DNA from: Salinicoccus sediminis
Lineage (GTDB): Bacteria > Bacillota > Bacilli > Staphylococcales > Salinicoccaceae
Direction: 5' to 3'
Assembly: GCF_000986795.1 (NCBI RefSeq)
Contig: NZ_LAYZ01000001.1
Location: 248,001-312,000 of the forward strand
DNA: 64,000 nt
Part shown: positions 47,962 through 57,793 of the stretch, in pieces
How the letters are laid out: every line of letters starts with the position of its first letter
Position numbering within the stretch: the stretch's first letter is position 1
Position numbers and translations under genes: made by a program
Notes under the pieces: generated by a model
Database searches by the model: none
Told to the model about the DNA's origin: nothing
Seen by the model: the letters and a program-made list of their open reading frames with translations, nothing else

Positions 47962-49294
47962 GTATCTGTCTGTAGGTGCTTTGACCAAGTACCTGAAATA
48001 TAAATTCGACCAGGACCCGTATTTGACACGGGTCTTTATCAAAGGCGAACTATCTAACGTAAAAAAGCATACCAGCGGTCACATTTTCTTCGCATTAAAA
48101 GATGGGAATGCTGTCATACGGGCCATTATGTTCTCTCGGAGTGCTAATGGCCTGAAATTTGAGCCGGAAGACGGGCAAAGTGTCCTCATCCAGGGCAGGA
48201 TCAGCATTTATGAATCGAGCGGACAGTATCAGATTTACGTGGATGAAATGGAAATCGACGGCATCGGGCTTTTATTCGAACAGCTGGAAAAGGATAAGAA
48301 AGAGCTGGCTGAAAAAGGTTATTTTGATGCGGTACACAAAAAACCGCTGCCCCGGTATCCGGAAAACATAACAATCATCAGTTCCGAAACGAGCGCCGCA
48401 TACCGTGATATGCTGACGACGCTCCGCCGCCGGTATCCTTTTGTCAAAGTGTCACTGATCAATACGCTGATGCAGGGGCGCGGGAGCAGGCAGGCTGTCA
48501 TCGAAAGCCTTGATTACGCCGACGGCCTGGGAAGCGACCTTGTCATTCTTGCACGGGGCGGCGGTTCCATAGAAGACCTCTGGACTTTCAATGAAAAATC
48601 CGTAGCAGTAAAAGTTTTTGAAATGCATACACCGGTAATCACGGGTGTCGGCCACGAGACGGATACGACACTCGTTGATTTTCTGGCTGACGCGCGGGCT
48701 GCAACACCGACGGCTGCAGCCGAATTGGCGGTTCCTGACAGACGGGATATCAAGGACAACCTGGAAAAATCCGTCACTTTCATGATGCGCAGCATCAAAA
48801 ATCGCATCACCATCCATAAAAACAGGCTGGAAGGGCTGTCTAACTACTACAAACTTAAAAACCCGGGGCTGCTCTATGACCAGCAGACGGAAAAACTTGC
48901 AACTCTAAGGACGAACCTTGACACGAAGACTGACCTGATACTGAGAGATAAACGATACCGCCAAACCGGAATGAGCGAAAAAGTGGGATACAGGAATCCC
49001 GGTCCCAGGATTGCCAGGTACAAAGAAATACTGGATGAAACGGGAATGAAGCTTGACGGGAAGATGGATGATCAGGTTGGCGGGAGGAAAAGGCAGCTGG
49101 GCGGCACAATCGAGCTGCTCAACTCCCTCAGTCCCACAAACACACTGCTCCGCGGCTATTCATTCACCACGAGGGATGGTGACATCGTCCGTGAGGCCCG
49201 GGAACTTTCCCCCGGTGATGAAATCGAGACAAGGCTTGCCGAAGGGAAAGTCAGATCCAAAGTAACAGAGGTGAAAAAAGATGACAGAGAATAG
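47948..49294 (+). CDS. xseA: Exodeoxyribonuclease VII large subunit
   Basis: Single-strand-specific exonuclease subunit of 448 aa, working with XseB. The N-terminal OB-fold (about 5-100) begins [15 protein letters not shown] and includes [17 protein letters not shown]. The catalytic core has [15 protein letters not shown] and [23 protein letters not shown] coiled-coil stretch and C-terminal [12 protein letters not shown] follow. The start is ATG 47948, inside the end of nusB, with a weak GGATG site; ATG 47936 is less likely by alignment with staphylococcal XseA. Confidence 0.95.
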   Translation: MENNKYLSVGALTKYLKYKFDQDPYLTRVFIKGELSNVKKHTSGHIFFALKDGNAVIRAIMFSRSANGLKFEPEDGQSVLIQGRISIYESSGQYQIYVDEMEIDGIGLLFEQLEKDKKELAEKGYFDAVHKKPLPRYPENITIISSETSAAYRDMLTTLRRRYPFVKVSLINTLMQGRGSRQAVIESLDYADGLGSDLVILARGGGSIEDLWTFNEKSVAVKVFEMHTPVITGVGHETDTTLVDFLADARAATPTAAAELAVPDRRDIKDNLEKSVTFMMRSIKNRITIHKNRLEGLSNYYKLKNPGLLYDQQTEKLATLRTNLDTKTDLILRDKRYRQTGMSEKVGYRNPGPRIARYKEILDETGMKLDGKMDDQVGGRKRQLGGTIELLNSLSPTNTLLRGYSFTTRDGDIVREARELSPGDEIETRLAEGKVRSKVTEVKKDDRE

Positions 49295-49490
49295 AACAGA
49301 AACTTTCGAAGAGAAAATGGAGTCTCTGGAAAAGATCGTAAGACAGCTGGATGAAGACGAAGTCTCACTGGAGGAATCATTAAAACTGTACCAGCGAGGT
49401 GTAGAATTGTCTTCGGAATGTGATAAGATCCTGAAAGATGCAGAGCTTAAAGTGGAATCACTGAACCGGAAGGACGATGGGGATGAATAA
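49281..49490 (+). CDS. xseB: Exodeoxyribonuclease VII small subunit
   Basis: A 69-residue helical-hairpin protein with the family core [19 protein letters not shown] and [16 protein letters not shown]. It binds the XseA coiled coil in many copies. It overlaps xseA by 14 bases and ispA by eight. GAGGTGAAA lies upstream of the ATG. Confidence 0.95.
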   Translation: MTENRTETFEEKMESLEKIVRQLDEDEVSLEESLKLYQRGVELSSECDKILKDAELKVESLNRKDDGDE

Positions 49491-50361
49491 GGATCTGAAG
49501 CAGTATAATGAGAAGGCGGAAAACCTTATACTGGAACATCTCAGCGGAGGGAATATCTCAGACGTCATAAGGAAGGCCAGCACCTATTCAGTGGAGGCGG
49601 GAGGTAAACGCTTCCGGCCGTATCTGGTCTTTGCCACATTGAAGTCATTCGGACTCGACCCGGCAGCGGGTCTGTCTGCTGCTGCAGCTGTTGAAATGAT
49701 CCATACCTATTCACTGATCCACGACGATCTCCCGGCCATGGATGATGATGACTACAGGCGCGGCAAGCCGACAAACCATAAGGTGTACGGGGAGGCTGCA
49801 GCAATTCTGGCAGGGGATAATCTCCTCACTGAGAGCTTCAATATCCTGGCACAGGATGAAGCACTTGATGCCGATATCCGCATCCGGCTCGTACAGGCCA
49901 TCTCGGCTGCTGCAGGGCAGACCGGCATGATCGGCGGACAGATGCTGGACATCGATGCCGAAGGGAAAGATATAACGATGGATGAACTTGTCCTGATCCA
50001 TCGCCATAAAACCGGCAGACTCATCAGTGCACCGATAGAATCTGCGGCAATCATCGCCGGGGCGGATGACGACACGAAGGCGCTTCTTTTGAGATTTGCG
50101 GAATACCTGGGCATCCTGTTCCAGATCCGGGATGACATTCTTGATGTTGAAGGGGACATGTCCAAAACCGGTAAACTTTCAGGAAGCGATGCAAGAAAAG
50201 GGAAAGTTACATATGTGAGTACATATGGTCTAAACGGCGCAAAAGAACAGCTGGACTTATTGAAGGTTGAAGCCGAAGGAATCCTTGAATCACTCTCTTC
50301 AAAACTTGATACCGGGGAACTTTACAGCGTACTTGAGATGTTTGCCGTCAGAGAACAGTGA
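49483..50361 (+). CDS. ispA: Farnesyl diphosphate synthase (polyprenyl synthetase)
   Basis: Condenses DMAPP/GPP with IPP to make farnesyl-PP, precursor of undecaprenyl-PP and quinone tails. At 292 aa the two Asp-rich motifs are clear: [15 protein letters not shown] (first) and [10 protein letters not shown] (second), with GGKRFRPYL near the N-terminus. GGAAGGA eight bases upstream selects the ATG at 49483 over 49477. It overlaps the xseB stop (ATGAATAA). It feeds from the MEP products, and dxs is the next gene. Confidence 0.96.
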   Translation: MNKDLKQYNEKAENLILEHLSGGNISDVIRKASTYSVEAGGKRFRPYLVFATLKSFGLDPAAGLSAAAAVEMIHTYSLIHDDLPAMDDDDYRRGKPTNHKVYGEAAAILAGDNLLTESFNILAQDEALDADIRIRLVQAISAAAGQTGMIGGQMLDIDAEGKDITMDELVLIHRHKTGRLISAPIESAAIIAGADDDTKALLLRFAEYLGILFQIRDDILDVEGDMSKTGKLSGSDARKGKVTYVSTYGLNGAKEQLDLLKVEAEGILESLSSKLDTGELYSVLEMFAVREQ

Positions 50362-50391
50362 TAATTCATAATGATGAATTATCATTTTTTG
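50361..50391 (+). terminator. Terminator after ispA
   Basis: ATAATTCAT / ATGAATTAT hairpin with an AATG loop, then C-A and six T residues. A TATAAT at 50416-50421 beyond it suggests a separate promoter for dxs. Confidence 0.75.
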
Positions 50392-50452
50392 TTTTTTAGT
50401 ATTATCCAATAGTGGTATAATTGGCATTAGTAAATTCAAAGGTGGTTGCTAT

Positions 50453-52345
50453 ATGAACCTGTATAGTATAGAAAATCCATCATTTTTGAAAGGTAAAAGT
50501 GATGAAGAACTGAAAGGACTGGCGCAGGACATCAGAGAATTCCTGATCCAGTCATGTTCCGAGACAGGCGGCCACATCGGCGCCAATCTCGGAGTGGTGG
50601 AACTGTCGATCGCACTTCATAAATATTTTGATTCCCCGGCCGACAAATTCCTGTTCGACGTCGGGCACCAGGCATATATTCATAAGATCCTGACCGGACG
50701 CATCAGTGAATTTGATACGCTGAGACAGTATAAGGGACTGTGCGGATTCCCTAAAATGCGTGAATCCGAACATGACGTGTGGGAAGCCGGCCATTCATCC
50801 ACTTCGCTTTCAGCAGCAATGGGTATGGCGAAAGCCCGGGATATCCAGGGCGGGACCCATCATATCGTTCCGGTGATCGGCGATGGTGCACTGACAGGCG
50901 GTATGGCCCTCGAGGCACTGAATCACATCGGTTCCGACCGGACGAACATGACCATCATACTCAATGATAATGAGATGAGCATAGCACCGAATGTGGGCGC
51001 CATGCATAATATGCTGGGCAGGATGCGCACAAATACACAGTATAACCGTGTGAAACATGATATCGAAGATTTCATCAACCGTCTCCCCCAGGTCGGCTCG
51101 AAACTCAGGGATATGGCCGACCGGATCAAGGACAGCATGAAATACCTCGTGGTCAACGGCATATTTTTCGAAGAACTCGGCATAAAATACATCGGCCCGG
51201 TCGATGGGCATGACTTCGAGGATCTTGCACAGGCAATCAAATCCTCCAAGGATTACAATGGCCCCGTCGTTGTGCATGTCATTACGAAAAAAGGCAAAGG
51301 GTATCATCCCGCAGAAGCGGATAAGCTCGGGAAGTGGCATGGCCTCGGACCGTATAAGATCGATACCGGTGAAGTCCTCGGCAGCAAGACGACGCCTTCA
51401 TGGAGTGAATTCATGTCGAATACGATACTTGAGTATGCCAAAGAGGACAGACGCATCGTAGCCCTGACACCGGCGATGCCGGTAGGCAGCAAGCTGACAA
51501 AATTCCAGAATGAACTGCCGGATCAGTTCTTTGATGTAGGAATAGCCGAACAGCATGCTGTAACCATGGCCGGAGGACTTGCCGCAAGCGGCATGCGGCC
51601 ATACCTTGCAATCTATTCCACATTCCTGCAGCGCGGATACGACCAGCTCCTCCACGACGTTGACAGGCAGAACCTGAATGTACTGATCGGCATAGACCGC
51701 AGCGGACTGGTAGGAGCGGACGGTGAGACGCACCAGGGTGTGTTTGATATCAGCTTCATTTCGCCCCTTCCCAATATCGTACTCATGATGCCTAAAGATG
51801 AGATTGAAGCGTCTCGGATGATCGATCTGTCTCTCCGGCATGAAGGTCCGGCCGCCATCCGTTATCCGAGAGGAAATGTAAAAGGCCTGGATATGGGTGG
51901 ACAGAGGGAGCCACTCAAACTGGGAGAATGGGAAGAGGTCGTCGCCGGTGATGATATGGCGATCATTTCCTTCGGACCGACCCTTGATCTTGCAATCGAT
52001 GCTTCCGCGGCACTCAAGGAAGCAGGGATTGATGCAAAGGTGATCAATGCGAGGTTCATAAAGCCCCTCGATGAAAAGATGCTGCTTGCGCTCGGTGCCA
52101 GCAGCATGCCGCTCGTTACAGTCGAGGAATCGATGCTTGCCGGCGGACTCGGCAGCATGATCGCATCATTCATGGCGGATCACCATTTCACCAATCCTGT
52201 AAAACGAATCGGCATAGATAATGAATATGTCGAACACGGTGATGTGAACAAACTGCTTGAAGACCTCGGCATATCGACTGCGAATATCATACTGCAGTCT
52301 AAAACCCTGATGGAGCAGACGGATGAAAAAGAAGTTAAGAATTGA
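50453..52345 (+). CDS. dxs: 1-deoxy-D-xylulose-5-phosphate synthase
   Basis: First enzyme of the MEP pathway: joins pyruvate and glyceraldehyde-3-phosphate with thiamine diphosphate. The 630-residue protein (B. subtilis 633) shows [16 protein letters not shown], the ThDP motif [18 protein letters not shown], and [14 protein letters not shown]. The transketolase pyrimidine domain has [15 protein letters not shown], and a C-terminal transketolase domain follows. AAAGGTGG precedes the ATG. It lies between ispA and tlyA as in Bacillus. The 3' end overlaps tlyA by 23 bases. Confidence 0.98.
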   Translation: MNLYSIENPSFLKGKSDEELKGLAQDIREFLIQSCSETGGHIGANLGVVELSIALHKYFDSPADKFLFDVGHQAYIHKILTGRISEFDTLRQYKGLCGFPKMRESEHDVWEAGHSSTSLSAAMGMAKARDIQGGTHHIVPVIGDGALTGGMALEALNHIGSDRTNMTIILNDNEMSIAPNVGAMHNMLGRMRTNTQYNRVKHDIEDFINRLPQVGSKLRDMADRIKDSMKYLVVNGIFFEELGIKYIGPVDGHDFEDLAQAIKSSKDYNGPVVVHVITKKGKGYHPAEADKLGKWHGLGPYKIDTGEVLGSKTTPSWSEFMSNTILEYAKEDRRIVALTPAMPVGSKLTKFQNELPDQFFDVGIAEQHAVTMAGGLAASGMRPYLAIYSTFLQRGYDQLLHDVDRQNLNVLIGIDRSGLVGADGETHQGVFDISFISPLPNIVLMMPKDEIEASRMIDLSLRHEGPAAIRYPRGNVKGLDMGGQREPLKLGEWEEVVAGDDMAIISFGPTLDLAIDASAALKEAGIDAKVINARFIKPLDEKMLLALGASSMPLVTVEESMLAGGLGSMIASFMADHHFTNPVKRIGIDNEYVEHGDVNKLLEDLGISTANIILQSKTLMEQTDEKEVKN

Positions 52346-53114
52346 TGAATATGTCCATCAGGAGTTCAGCTTCGGATCACTGGAGGATGTAAGAAGGATC
52401 ATCATGGCGGGAAAAGTGCTGAATAATGATGCTCCTGTCTACAAACCTTCGGAAATGATCGATCCCGGGAAAGCAGACGTCCGCTTCAAAAATATCCGCC
52501 CCTTCGTTTCCAGGGGCGGAATTAAGCTTAAACGGGCACTGGAAGCTTTCGACCTGGATGTTGAGGGCAGCGTGGTCGCTGATATCGGGAGTTCCACAGG
52601 CGGATTCACCGACTGTGCCCTGAAAAACGGGGCAGTGCGTGTCTACGCCATCGATGTCGGCACAAATCAGCTGGACTACAGACTCCGTACCGACGGAAGG
52701 GTCACCGTAATGGAACAGACCAACTTCAAAGGAACAGTCGGGACAGACTTCGATGTACCGCCCGGTATATTCACCATAGATGTCTCATTTACATCCATCG
52801 TTCCCATACTCCGTCATATTGTGGATTTATTCGACCATGAATATGATATCGTTGCACTCATCAAACCGCAGTTCGAGTCCTACCTGGAAGAGCGGGAAGA
52901 GGAGGGCATCATCCATTCACTGAAGACGCATGCAGCAGTCATCAAAAGAGTGATGGATGAGTGCACAGCTCTCGGACTCGTCCCTCTGGCCCTGGAACGC
53001 TCGCCGATAAAAGGCGGTAAAGGCAACATTGAATATTTACTGCATCTGAATCACGGGCGGCACCAGGGGATATCCATTGATGAGAGAGGCATTCAGCCGG
53101 TTGTTTACGGCTGA
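52323..53114 (+). CDS. tlyA: TlyA-family rRNA (cytidine-2'-O)-methyltransferase
   Basis: A 263-residue protein with an N-terminal S4 RNA-binding domain ([10 protein letters not shown] onward, about 1-60) and an FtsJ-like SAM domain with [16 protein letters not shown] (about 85-100) and KPQFE. Family members methylate 16S and 23S rRNA cytidines; haemolysin annotations for this family are historical. Start ATG 52323 lies inside dxs behind TGGAGC. It is followed by argR after a gap that carries an ARG box. Confidence 0.93.
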   Translation: MKKKLRIDEYVHQEFSFGSLEDVRRIIMAGKVLNNDAPVYKPSEMIDPGKADVRFKNIRPFVSRGGIKLKRALEAFDLDVEGSVVADIGSSTGGFTDCALKNGAVRVYAIDVGTNQLDYRLRTDGRVTVMEQTNFKGTVGTDFDVPPGIFTIDVSFTSIVPILRHIVDLFDHEYDIVALIKPQFESYLEEREEEGIIHSLKTHAAVIKRVMDECTALGLVPLALERSPIKGGKGNIEYLLHLNHGRHQGISIDERGIQPVVYG

Positions 53115-53155
53115 GTGCTCTTTTTTGTGTTATATTCATAAGCTTTATGATATTA

Positions 53156-53173
53156 TATGAATAAATATACAAA
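53156..53173 (+). promoter_or_regulatory. ARG box upstream of argR
   Basis: TATGAATAAATATACAAA matches 14 of 18 positions of the Bacillus ARG box. It shares ATGAATAAATAT-x-C with the argG box. An inverted partner TATTCATA lies about 20 bp upstream (53133-53140). Autoregulation of argR is likely. Confidence 0.7.
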
Positions 53174-53194
53174 GGGAATCGAGGAGGACAGCCC

Positions 53195-53647
53195 ATGTCA
53201 AACAAGTCAATCAGACAGATAAAAATCAGGGAAATCATCACAAACGGAAAAGTGGAAACACAGGAGGACCTGGTGGAGAAGTTGAACGAATACAATTTCA
53301 ACGTCACACAGGCGACAGTTTCGCGGGATATAAAGGAACTGCAGCTCATAAAAGTCCCTACGCCGAGCGGTTCCTATATATACAGCATGCCCAAGGACCG
53401 GAAATTCCACCCACTGGAAAAACTCGGCAGATATCTGATGGACAGTTTCGTCAAACTGGATTATACCGGTAATCTTCTTGTGCTCAAGACACTGCCGGGG
53501 AATGCCCAGTCAATCGGTGCAATAATCGATCAGCTGGAGTGGGAAGAGGTCATCGGCACTATATGCGGCGATGACACATGTCTTCTGATATGCAGGGACG
53601 AAGAGGCACAGCTGGAAATCAAGGACCGAATCTTTAATCTGATCTAA
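53195..53647 (+). CDS. argR: Arginine repressor ArgR/AhrC
   Basis: Hexameric, arginine-dependent regulator of arginine synthesis and catabolism, 150 aa. The N-terminal winged HTH has [20 protein letters not shown] and the recognition helix [13 protein letters not shown]. The C-terminal arginine-binding/oligomerisation domain ends in [17 protein letters not shown], with the Asp pair that binds arginine. GAGGAGG precedes the ATG. argGH at 28 kb carries a matching operator. It precedes recN as in Bacillus. Confidence 0.96.
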   Translation: MSNKSIRQIKIREIITNGKVETQEDLVEKLNEYNFNVTQATVSRDIKELQLIKVPTPSGSYIYSMPKDRKFHPLEKLGRYLMDSFVKLDYTGNLLVLKTLPGNAQSIGAIIDQLEWEEVIGTICGDDTCLLICRDEEAQLEIKDRIFNLI

Positions 53648-53661
53648 TTGGAGTGGTAGCT

Positions 53662-55323
53662 TTGCTTATACGCCTGAATATAAAGAACTTCGCAGTTCTT
53701 AAAAATATCGAACTTGAATTTAACAGTGGCCTGACAGTCATTTCCGGTGAATCAGGGGCGGGGAAATCCATGATTATTGAAGCGGTCCGCTATCTGTACG
53801 GAAAACGGGCTTCCGTGGAGGATATAAGGTTTGAAACTGAAGGTGCTGTAATCGAGGGGGTCTTCGATTTTCCGGAATCAGCGAAAGTGAGAAGACTCCT
53901 GGCTGAAAATGACATCCCCGAAGAGGAGCTTTACATCGTCCGCCGGGAAATCATGCAGAACAGAAAGAGCATCATCAAGATCAATTCCCGCATGATAACA
54001 CTGGGTGCCCTCAGGGAGATCATGAACGAAGTGATAAGCATCCATTCACAGTCATCACAGAATGAAGCGCTGGAGTCCGGTATGCATATTGTATATCTTG
54101 ACCGGTTCATAGGAATCGATGAAGAGGAAAAGTTCCTGCAGTATAAAGAGAGCTACAGAAAATTCAAAGAGCTGGAGACACGCATCCACGATCTGGAATA
54201 CAAAGACCGCAACCGCATGCAGCAGCTGGAACTGTACAGGCATCAGTACGATGAACTTTCTTCCATGGATCTGATCCAGGGTGAGGAGGAACAGCTGGAA
54301 GAGGAGATCGGCTACTTCAATAACTACGAAAAGATTCATGAGGCACTCTCCATCATGCGTTCCCAGCTGGATTCCGAGTATTCGCCGCAGGTCATGCTGT
54401 ACGAAATCCATAAATCAATCGAAACCATGGGCAGGTTCGATGATTCCTACACTGATTTTACAGAAACCATCCTCGAAGCCTATCATCTCCTGAATGAGCT
54501 CGACAGCAAGGTGGCCGGCGATTTGTCGAATGTGGATTACGATGAAGAGGCTTATAACGAAAAGCAGATGAGGCTTTCCTCCCTGAATAACCTGAAGCGG
54601 AAATACAACAGGAACATAGTGGAGCTTATCGGACTCCGGGAGTCCCTTAATGAGGATATCATGCAGCTTGAAAACATCGCCCAGTCCTTCGAAAAGCTGG
54701 AACAGGAAAGATCCGCTGCACTGGCTGAAATGGAGAAACTGGCAAGCTTCCTCCAGAATTACAGGGTGGAACGCAAGCATTTCCTCGAAACCCGGATCAA
54801 AAAAGAACTCCAGGCTCTCGATATGCCGGATGCGGACTTTGAGATCGAGGTCAAGGAGGGGACGTTCGACCAGAGAGGGTACTCAGATGTCGGATTCCTT
54901 TTCTCACCAAACAAGGGTGAACCGTTGAAATCCATGAACAGCATCGCCTCAGGCGGTGAAATCTCCCGGGTGATGCTCGCTGTCAGGACAATTTTCACAG
55001 AATTCGACAGACACTCCCTGTTGATCCTGGACGAGATAGATACGGGTGTCAGCGGCGCTGTGGCCACGAAGATGTCAGCAAAGATGAAACTTCTGTCCAA
55101 AGCCAGGCAGGTCCTGGTCATATCGCACCTGCCGCAGGCTGCCGCTGTTGCCGACAGCCACCTGTACGTCACCAAAAAGACGACCGACGAACGCACGGTA
55201 TCAACAGCCGGGTATCTCAACCAGAAGGATCATATATATGAAATAGCACGGATGATGAGCGGCTCCGATGTCACAGAAGCAGCACTTGAAAATGCAAAGG
55301 CCCTCATCAAAGAACAAAAATAA
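53662..55323 (+). CDS. recN: DNA repair protein RecN
   Basis: SMC-like ATPase that acts early at double-strand breaks. The 553-residue protein has Walker A SGESGAGKSMIIEA near the N-terminus and a long coiled-coil middle (about 150-370). The C-terminal ATPase half has the signature SGGEISRVMLA and Walker B LLILDEIDTGVSG. The start is TTG at 53662 with GGAGTGG just upstream; the GTG at 53653 lies within that site. Closed by a bidirectional terminator. In B. subtilis spoIVB and spo0A follow recN; they are absent here. Confidence 0.96.
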   Translation: MLIRLNIKNFAVLKNIELEFNSGLTVISGESGAGKSMIIEAVRYLYGKRASVEDIRFETEGAVIEGVFDFPESAKVRRLLAENDIPEEELYIVRREIMQNRKSIIKINSRMITLGALREIMNEVISIHSQSSQNEALESGMHIVYLDRFIGIDEEEKFLQYKESYRKFKELETRIHDLEYKDRNRMQQLELYRHQYDELSSMDLIQGEEEQLEEEIGYFNNYEKIHEALSIMRSQLDSEYSPQVMLYEIHKSIETMGRFDDSYTDFTETILEAYHLLNELDSKVAGDLSNVDYDEEAYNEKQMRLSSLNNLKRKYNRNIVELIGLRESLNEDIMQLENIAQSFEKLEQERSAALAEMEKLASFLQNYRVERKHFLETRIKKELQALDMPDADFEIEVKEGTFDQRGYSDVGFLFSPNKGEPLKSMNSIASGGEISRVMLAVRTIFTEFDRHSLLILDEIDTGVSGAVATKMSAKMKLLSKARQVLVISHLPQAAAVADSHLYVTKKTTDERTVSTAGYLNQKDHIYEIARMMSGSDVTEAALENAKALIKEQK

Positions 55324-55351
55324 GAGGCGGAGCACTCCGCCTCTTATTTTT
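55319..55351. terminator. Bidirectional terminator between recN and the DUF2627 gene
   Basis: AATAAGAGGCGGAG / CTCCGCCTCTTATT hairpin with a two-base loop and flanking A/T runs. It overlaps both stop codons. Confidence 0.93.
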
Positions 55352-55610
55352 GTCTGGGTTTCCTCTTTCTTTCAGCCTGTTCGGAAAAACGGCCCTGTGC
55401 TCTTTTGTTTTTCCTCTCACGGTGGAGTACATAGCCGCCGATGAACCATACGCCGAATATCGTCAGCCCGAGACCCACGAGAAACTGGATGACTGTGAGC
55501 GTGAAGGGGTCATTCACGACTCCGAACATGCTGTCCCTCATATATTTTATGCCCAGACCTGCGAGGAATACCGGCACAATCAATATTATCAAAGCAATCA
55601 TTTTTTTCAT
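55344..55610 (-). CDS. yqzF: DUF2627 family membrane protein (YqzF-like)
   Basis: An 88-residue protein with two transmembrane helices (about 3-22, 38-62) and a basic C-terminal tail (HRERKNKRAQGRF onward). It matches YqzF/DUF2627, which lies in the same place, before the branched-chain acid operon, in B. subtilis. Function unknown. GGGTGATT precedes the ATG; a TATAAT lies upstream on the minus strand. Confidence 0.82.
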   Translation of the reverse strand: MKKMIALIILIVPVFLAGLGIKYMRDSMFGVVNDPFTLTVIQFLVGLGLTIFGVWFIGGYVLHRERKNKRAQGRFSEQAERKRKPRQK

Positions 55611-55685
55611 CGAATCACCCGGGTTTCATAGATAATACACATTATACATGAACGGAACATCAGTTTAAAATAACCTATTCTTTAA

Positions 55686-55700
55686 AAACTTCAGAATATT
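55686..55700 (+). promoter_or_regulatory. Candidate CodY box upstream of ptb
   Basis: AAACTTCAGAATATT matches 12 of 15 positions of the known CodY motif AATTTTCWGAAAATT. It is 42 bp before a TATAAT (55742-55747) that precedes the ptb ribosome site. CodY is the usual repressor of the bkd operon in Firmicutes. A 12/15 match in A/T-rich DNA can occur by chance. Confidence 0.5.
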
Positions 55701-55771
55701 CCATGTTTGGTTAAAATCATGTATTTTGATTATGGGAGATGTATAATAAAATGTACAGGGGAGGTAGCATA

Positions 55772-56665
55772 ATGAAATTTGATGAAATATTCGTAGAGTA
55801 CAAAGATGAAATGACAACGCTTTCAATTTGTAAAGCGGCTGACATGGATGTACTCCGACCTGTCCTTCGTCTCTATAAGGAAACGGATATGAGATTTCAT
55901 CTTGTCGATGACAGACCAAGGCTTGAAGAAATGCTCAGGACATTTGATGAAGGACTCGTTGAGGATGGACGTGTGACCATCCATCATTCTGCAAGTGATG
56001 AGGAGGCAGCAGCAATCGCTGTAGGGCTCACCGCAGAAGGTAAAGCTGATATTCTCATGAAGGGGCTGATTTCAACCTCGACAATACTGAAGGAAGTACT
56101 GAATAAATCGCACGGGCTCATCAGCGGGGGATTGCTGAGTCACACGGCTTTATTCGATCTTCCGAACTACCATAAGGCAATCCTGCTCAGTGATGCGGCA
56201 ATGAATATTGCGCCGGACAGGGAACAGAAGATGACAATCATTCAGAACACTGCGGAGTGTGCCCGGAAACTGGGGATGGCAAGGCCGAAGATCGCCCTTT
56301 TATCAGCAGTTGAGAAGGTGAACAGTAAAATCCCTTCCACAACTGATGCTGAAGCCATCGTAAAAGCGGGCAGGGAGAGTGAACCGGAAATTTTGATAGA
56401 CGGTCCTCTGCAGTATGACCTCGCAATATCGAAAAAGGCCGCTGAACATAAAAACATGGCATCTGAAGTTGCCGGGGATGCGGATATACTTATCGTCCAT
56501 AATATCGACGCCGGTAATGTCCTGTATAAGTCGCTGGTCTATTCAGCGGGGGCAAGAGTGGCATCCGTTATTACTGGCGCATCTGTCCCGATAGTATTAA
56601 CATCAAGGGCAGACAGTGCAGAGGACAAATACAATTCAATCAGACTTGCGATGAAGGTCTTATAA
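55772..56665 (+). CDS. ptb: Phosphate butyryltransferase (branched-chain acyl-CoA)
   Basis: Converts butyryl-, isobutyryl- or isovaleryl-CoA to the acyl phosphate for the kinase Buk. The 297-residue protein belongs to the phosphotransacetylase family, with DILMKGLISTSTILKEVLN and SHTALFDLPNYHKAILLSDAAMNI. GGGGAGG seven bases upstream selects the ATG at 55772 rather than that at 55739. First gene of ptb-bcd-buk-lpdV-bkdAA-bkdAB-bkdB. The sigma-L activator gene bkdR that precedes it in B. subtilis is absent here. Confidence 0.94.
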   Translation: MKFDEIFVEYKDEMTTLSICKAADMDVLRPVLRLYKETDMRFHLVDDRPRLEEMLRTFDEGLVEDGRVTIHHSASDEEAAAIAVGLTAEGKADILMKGLISTSTILKEVLNKSHGLISGGLLSHTALFDLPNYHKAILLSDAAMNIAPDREQKMTIIQNTAECARKLGMARPKIALLSAVEKVNSKIPSTTDAEAIVKAGRESEPEILIDGPLQYDLAISKKAAEHKNMASEVAGDADILIVHNIDAGNVLYKSLVYSAGARVASVITGASVPIVLTSRADSAEDKYNSIRLAMKVL

Positions 56666-56689
56666 AACTAATCAACGGGAGTGCTTATA

Positions 56690-57784
56690 ATGATATTTGA
56701 AAAAATGGTGGAACAAGATTACGAACAACTGATTTTCTGTCACGATGAGGCAAGCGGGCTCAAAGCGATCATCTGTATACACGATACGACGCTCGGACCG
56801 GCTCTCGGCGGCTGCAGAATGTGGAATTATGAAACTGAAGAGGAAGCGGTCGAGGACGTGCTGCGCCTGGCGCGCGGCATGACATACAAGAATGCGGCGG
56901 CAGGCCTCAACCTGGGCGGCGGCAAGACGGTGGTCATCGGTGATGCCAAAAAAGATAAATCCGAAGCATTCTTCAGGGCTCTGGGCAGATATGTAAACAG
57001 CCTGAACGGCAGATACATCACTGCGGAAGATGTGGGAACGACTGTGGCCGACATGGACCTGATCTATCAGGAGACACCTTATGTCTGCGGCATGAGTGAA
57101 TCCTACGGCACCGGCGGAAACCCGAGTCCCATGACTGCCTTTGGAGTGTACATGGCTATGAAGAGGACAGCCAAAGAGGCATTCGGCGATGATTCACTCG
57201 AAGGAAAGACGATAGCAGTACAGGGTGTGGGAAACGTTTCTTACAGTCTCTGCCGCCATCTGCATGAAGAAGGTGCGGAACTCGTCGTTACAGACATCAG
57301 CCAGGATGCAATCGACAGGGCTGTGAACGACTTCGGAGCCAAAGCGGTGGGCATCGAGGAAATTTATGATGTAGAGGCGGACATTTTCGCCCCATGCGCA
57401 CTCGGCGGCATCCTGAATGATGAAACGATACCGGCCCTGAAAGTGAATGCGGTGTGCGGAAGTGCAAACAACCAGCTTCTTGAAGATGACAGACACGGTG
57501 AAATGCTCAAAGAGCGCGGCATTGTCTATGCACCGGATTATGTAGTCAACTGCGGCGGCGTCATCAATGTGGCGGATGAACTCCAGGGGTACAACAAAGA
57601 GCGTGCCAAAGCCAAAGTGCAGGGCATCTACGATCAGATGGATAAAATCTTCAATATTGCCACACGTGACGGTGTGACACCGGCAGTGGCGGCGGACAGA
57701 CTTGCAGAAGAGCGTATCGACAGCATGATGCGGGTCAAGAGTACATTTTCACAAAATGAAATCACCACCCTCAGCAGGAGGTAG
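56690..57784 (+). CDS. bcd: Leucine (branched-chain amino acid) dehydrogenase
   Basis: NAD-dependent oxidative deamination of Leu, Val and Ile to 2-oxo acids. The 364-residue protein (the B. subtilis length) has the Glu/Leu/Phe/Val dehydrogenase substrate motif [20 protein letters not shown], the catalytic Lys region [12 protein letters not shown], and the Rossmann motif [17 protein letters not shown] selects the ATG at 56690. It supplies the substrates of the Bkd complex downstream. Confidence 0.96.
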   Translation: MIFEKMVEQDYEQLIFCHDEASGLKAIICIHDTTLGPALGGCRMWNYETEEEAVEDVLRLARGMTYKNAAAGLNLGGGKTVVIGDAKKDKSEAFFRALGRYVNSLNGRYITAEDVGTTVADMDLIYQETPYVCGMSESYGTGGNPSPMTAFGVYMAMKRTAKEAFGDDSLEGKTIAVQGVGNVSYSLCRHLHEEGAELVVTDISQDAIDRAVNDFGAKAVGIEEIYDVEADIFAPCALGGILNDETIPALKVNAVCGSANNQLLEDDRHGEMLKERGIVYAPDYVVNCGGVINVADELQGYNKERAKAKVQGIYDQMDKIFNIATRDGVTPAVAADRLAEERIDSMMRVKSTFSQNEITTLSRR

Positions 57785-57793
57785 CCGCCACTG

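Noticed and set aside
55701-55771. Sigma-L (-24/-12) promoter upstream of ptb
   Set aside because: No TGGCAC-N5-TTGC pattern in the gap.
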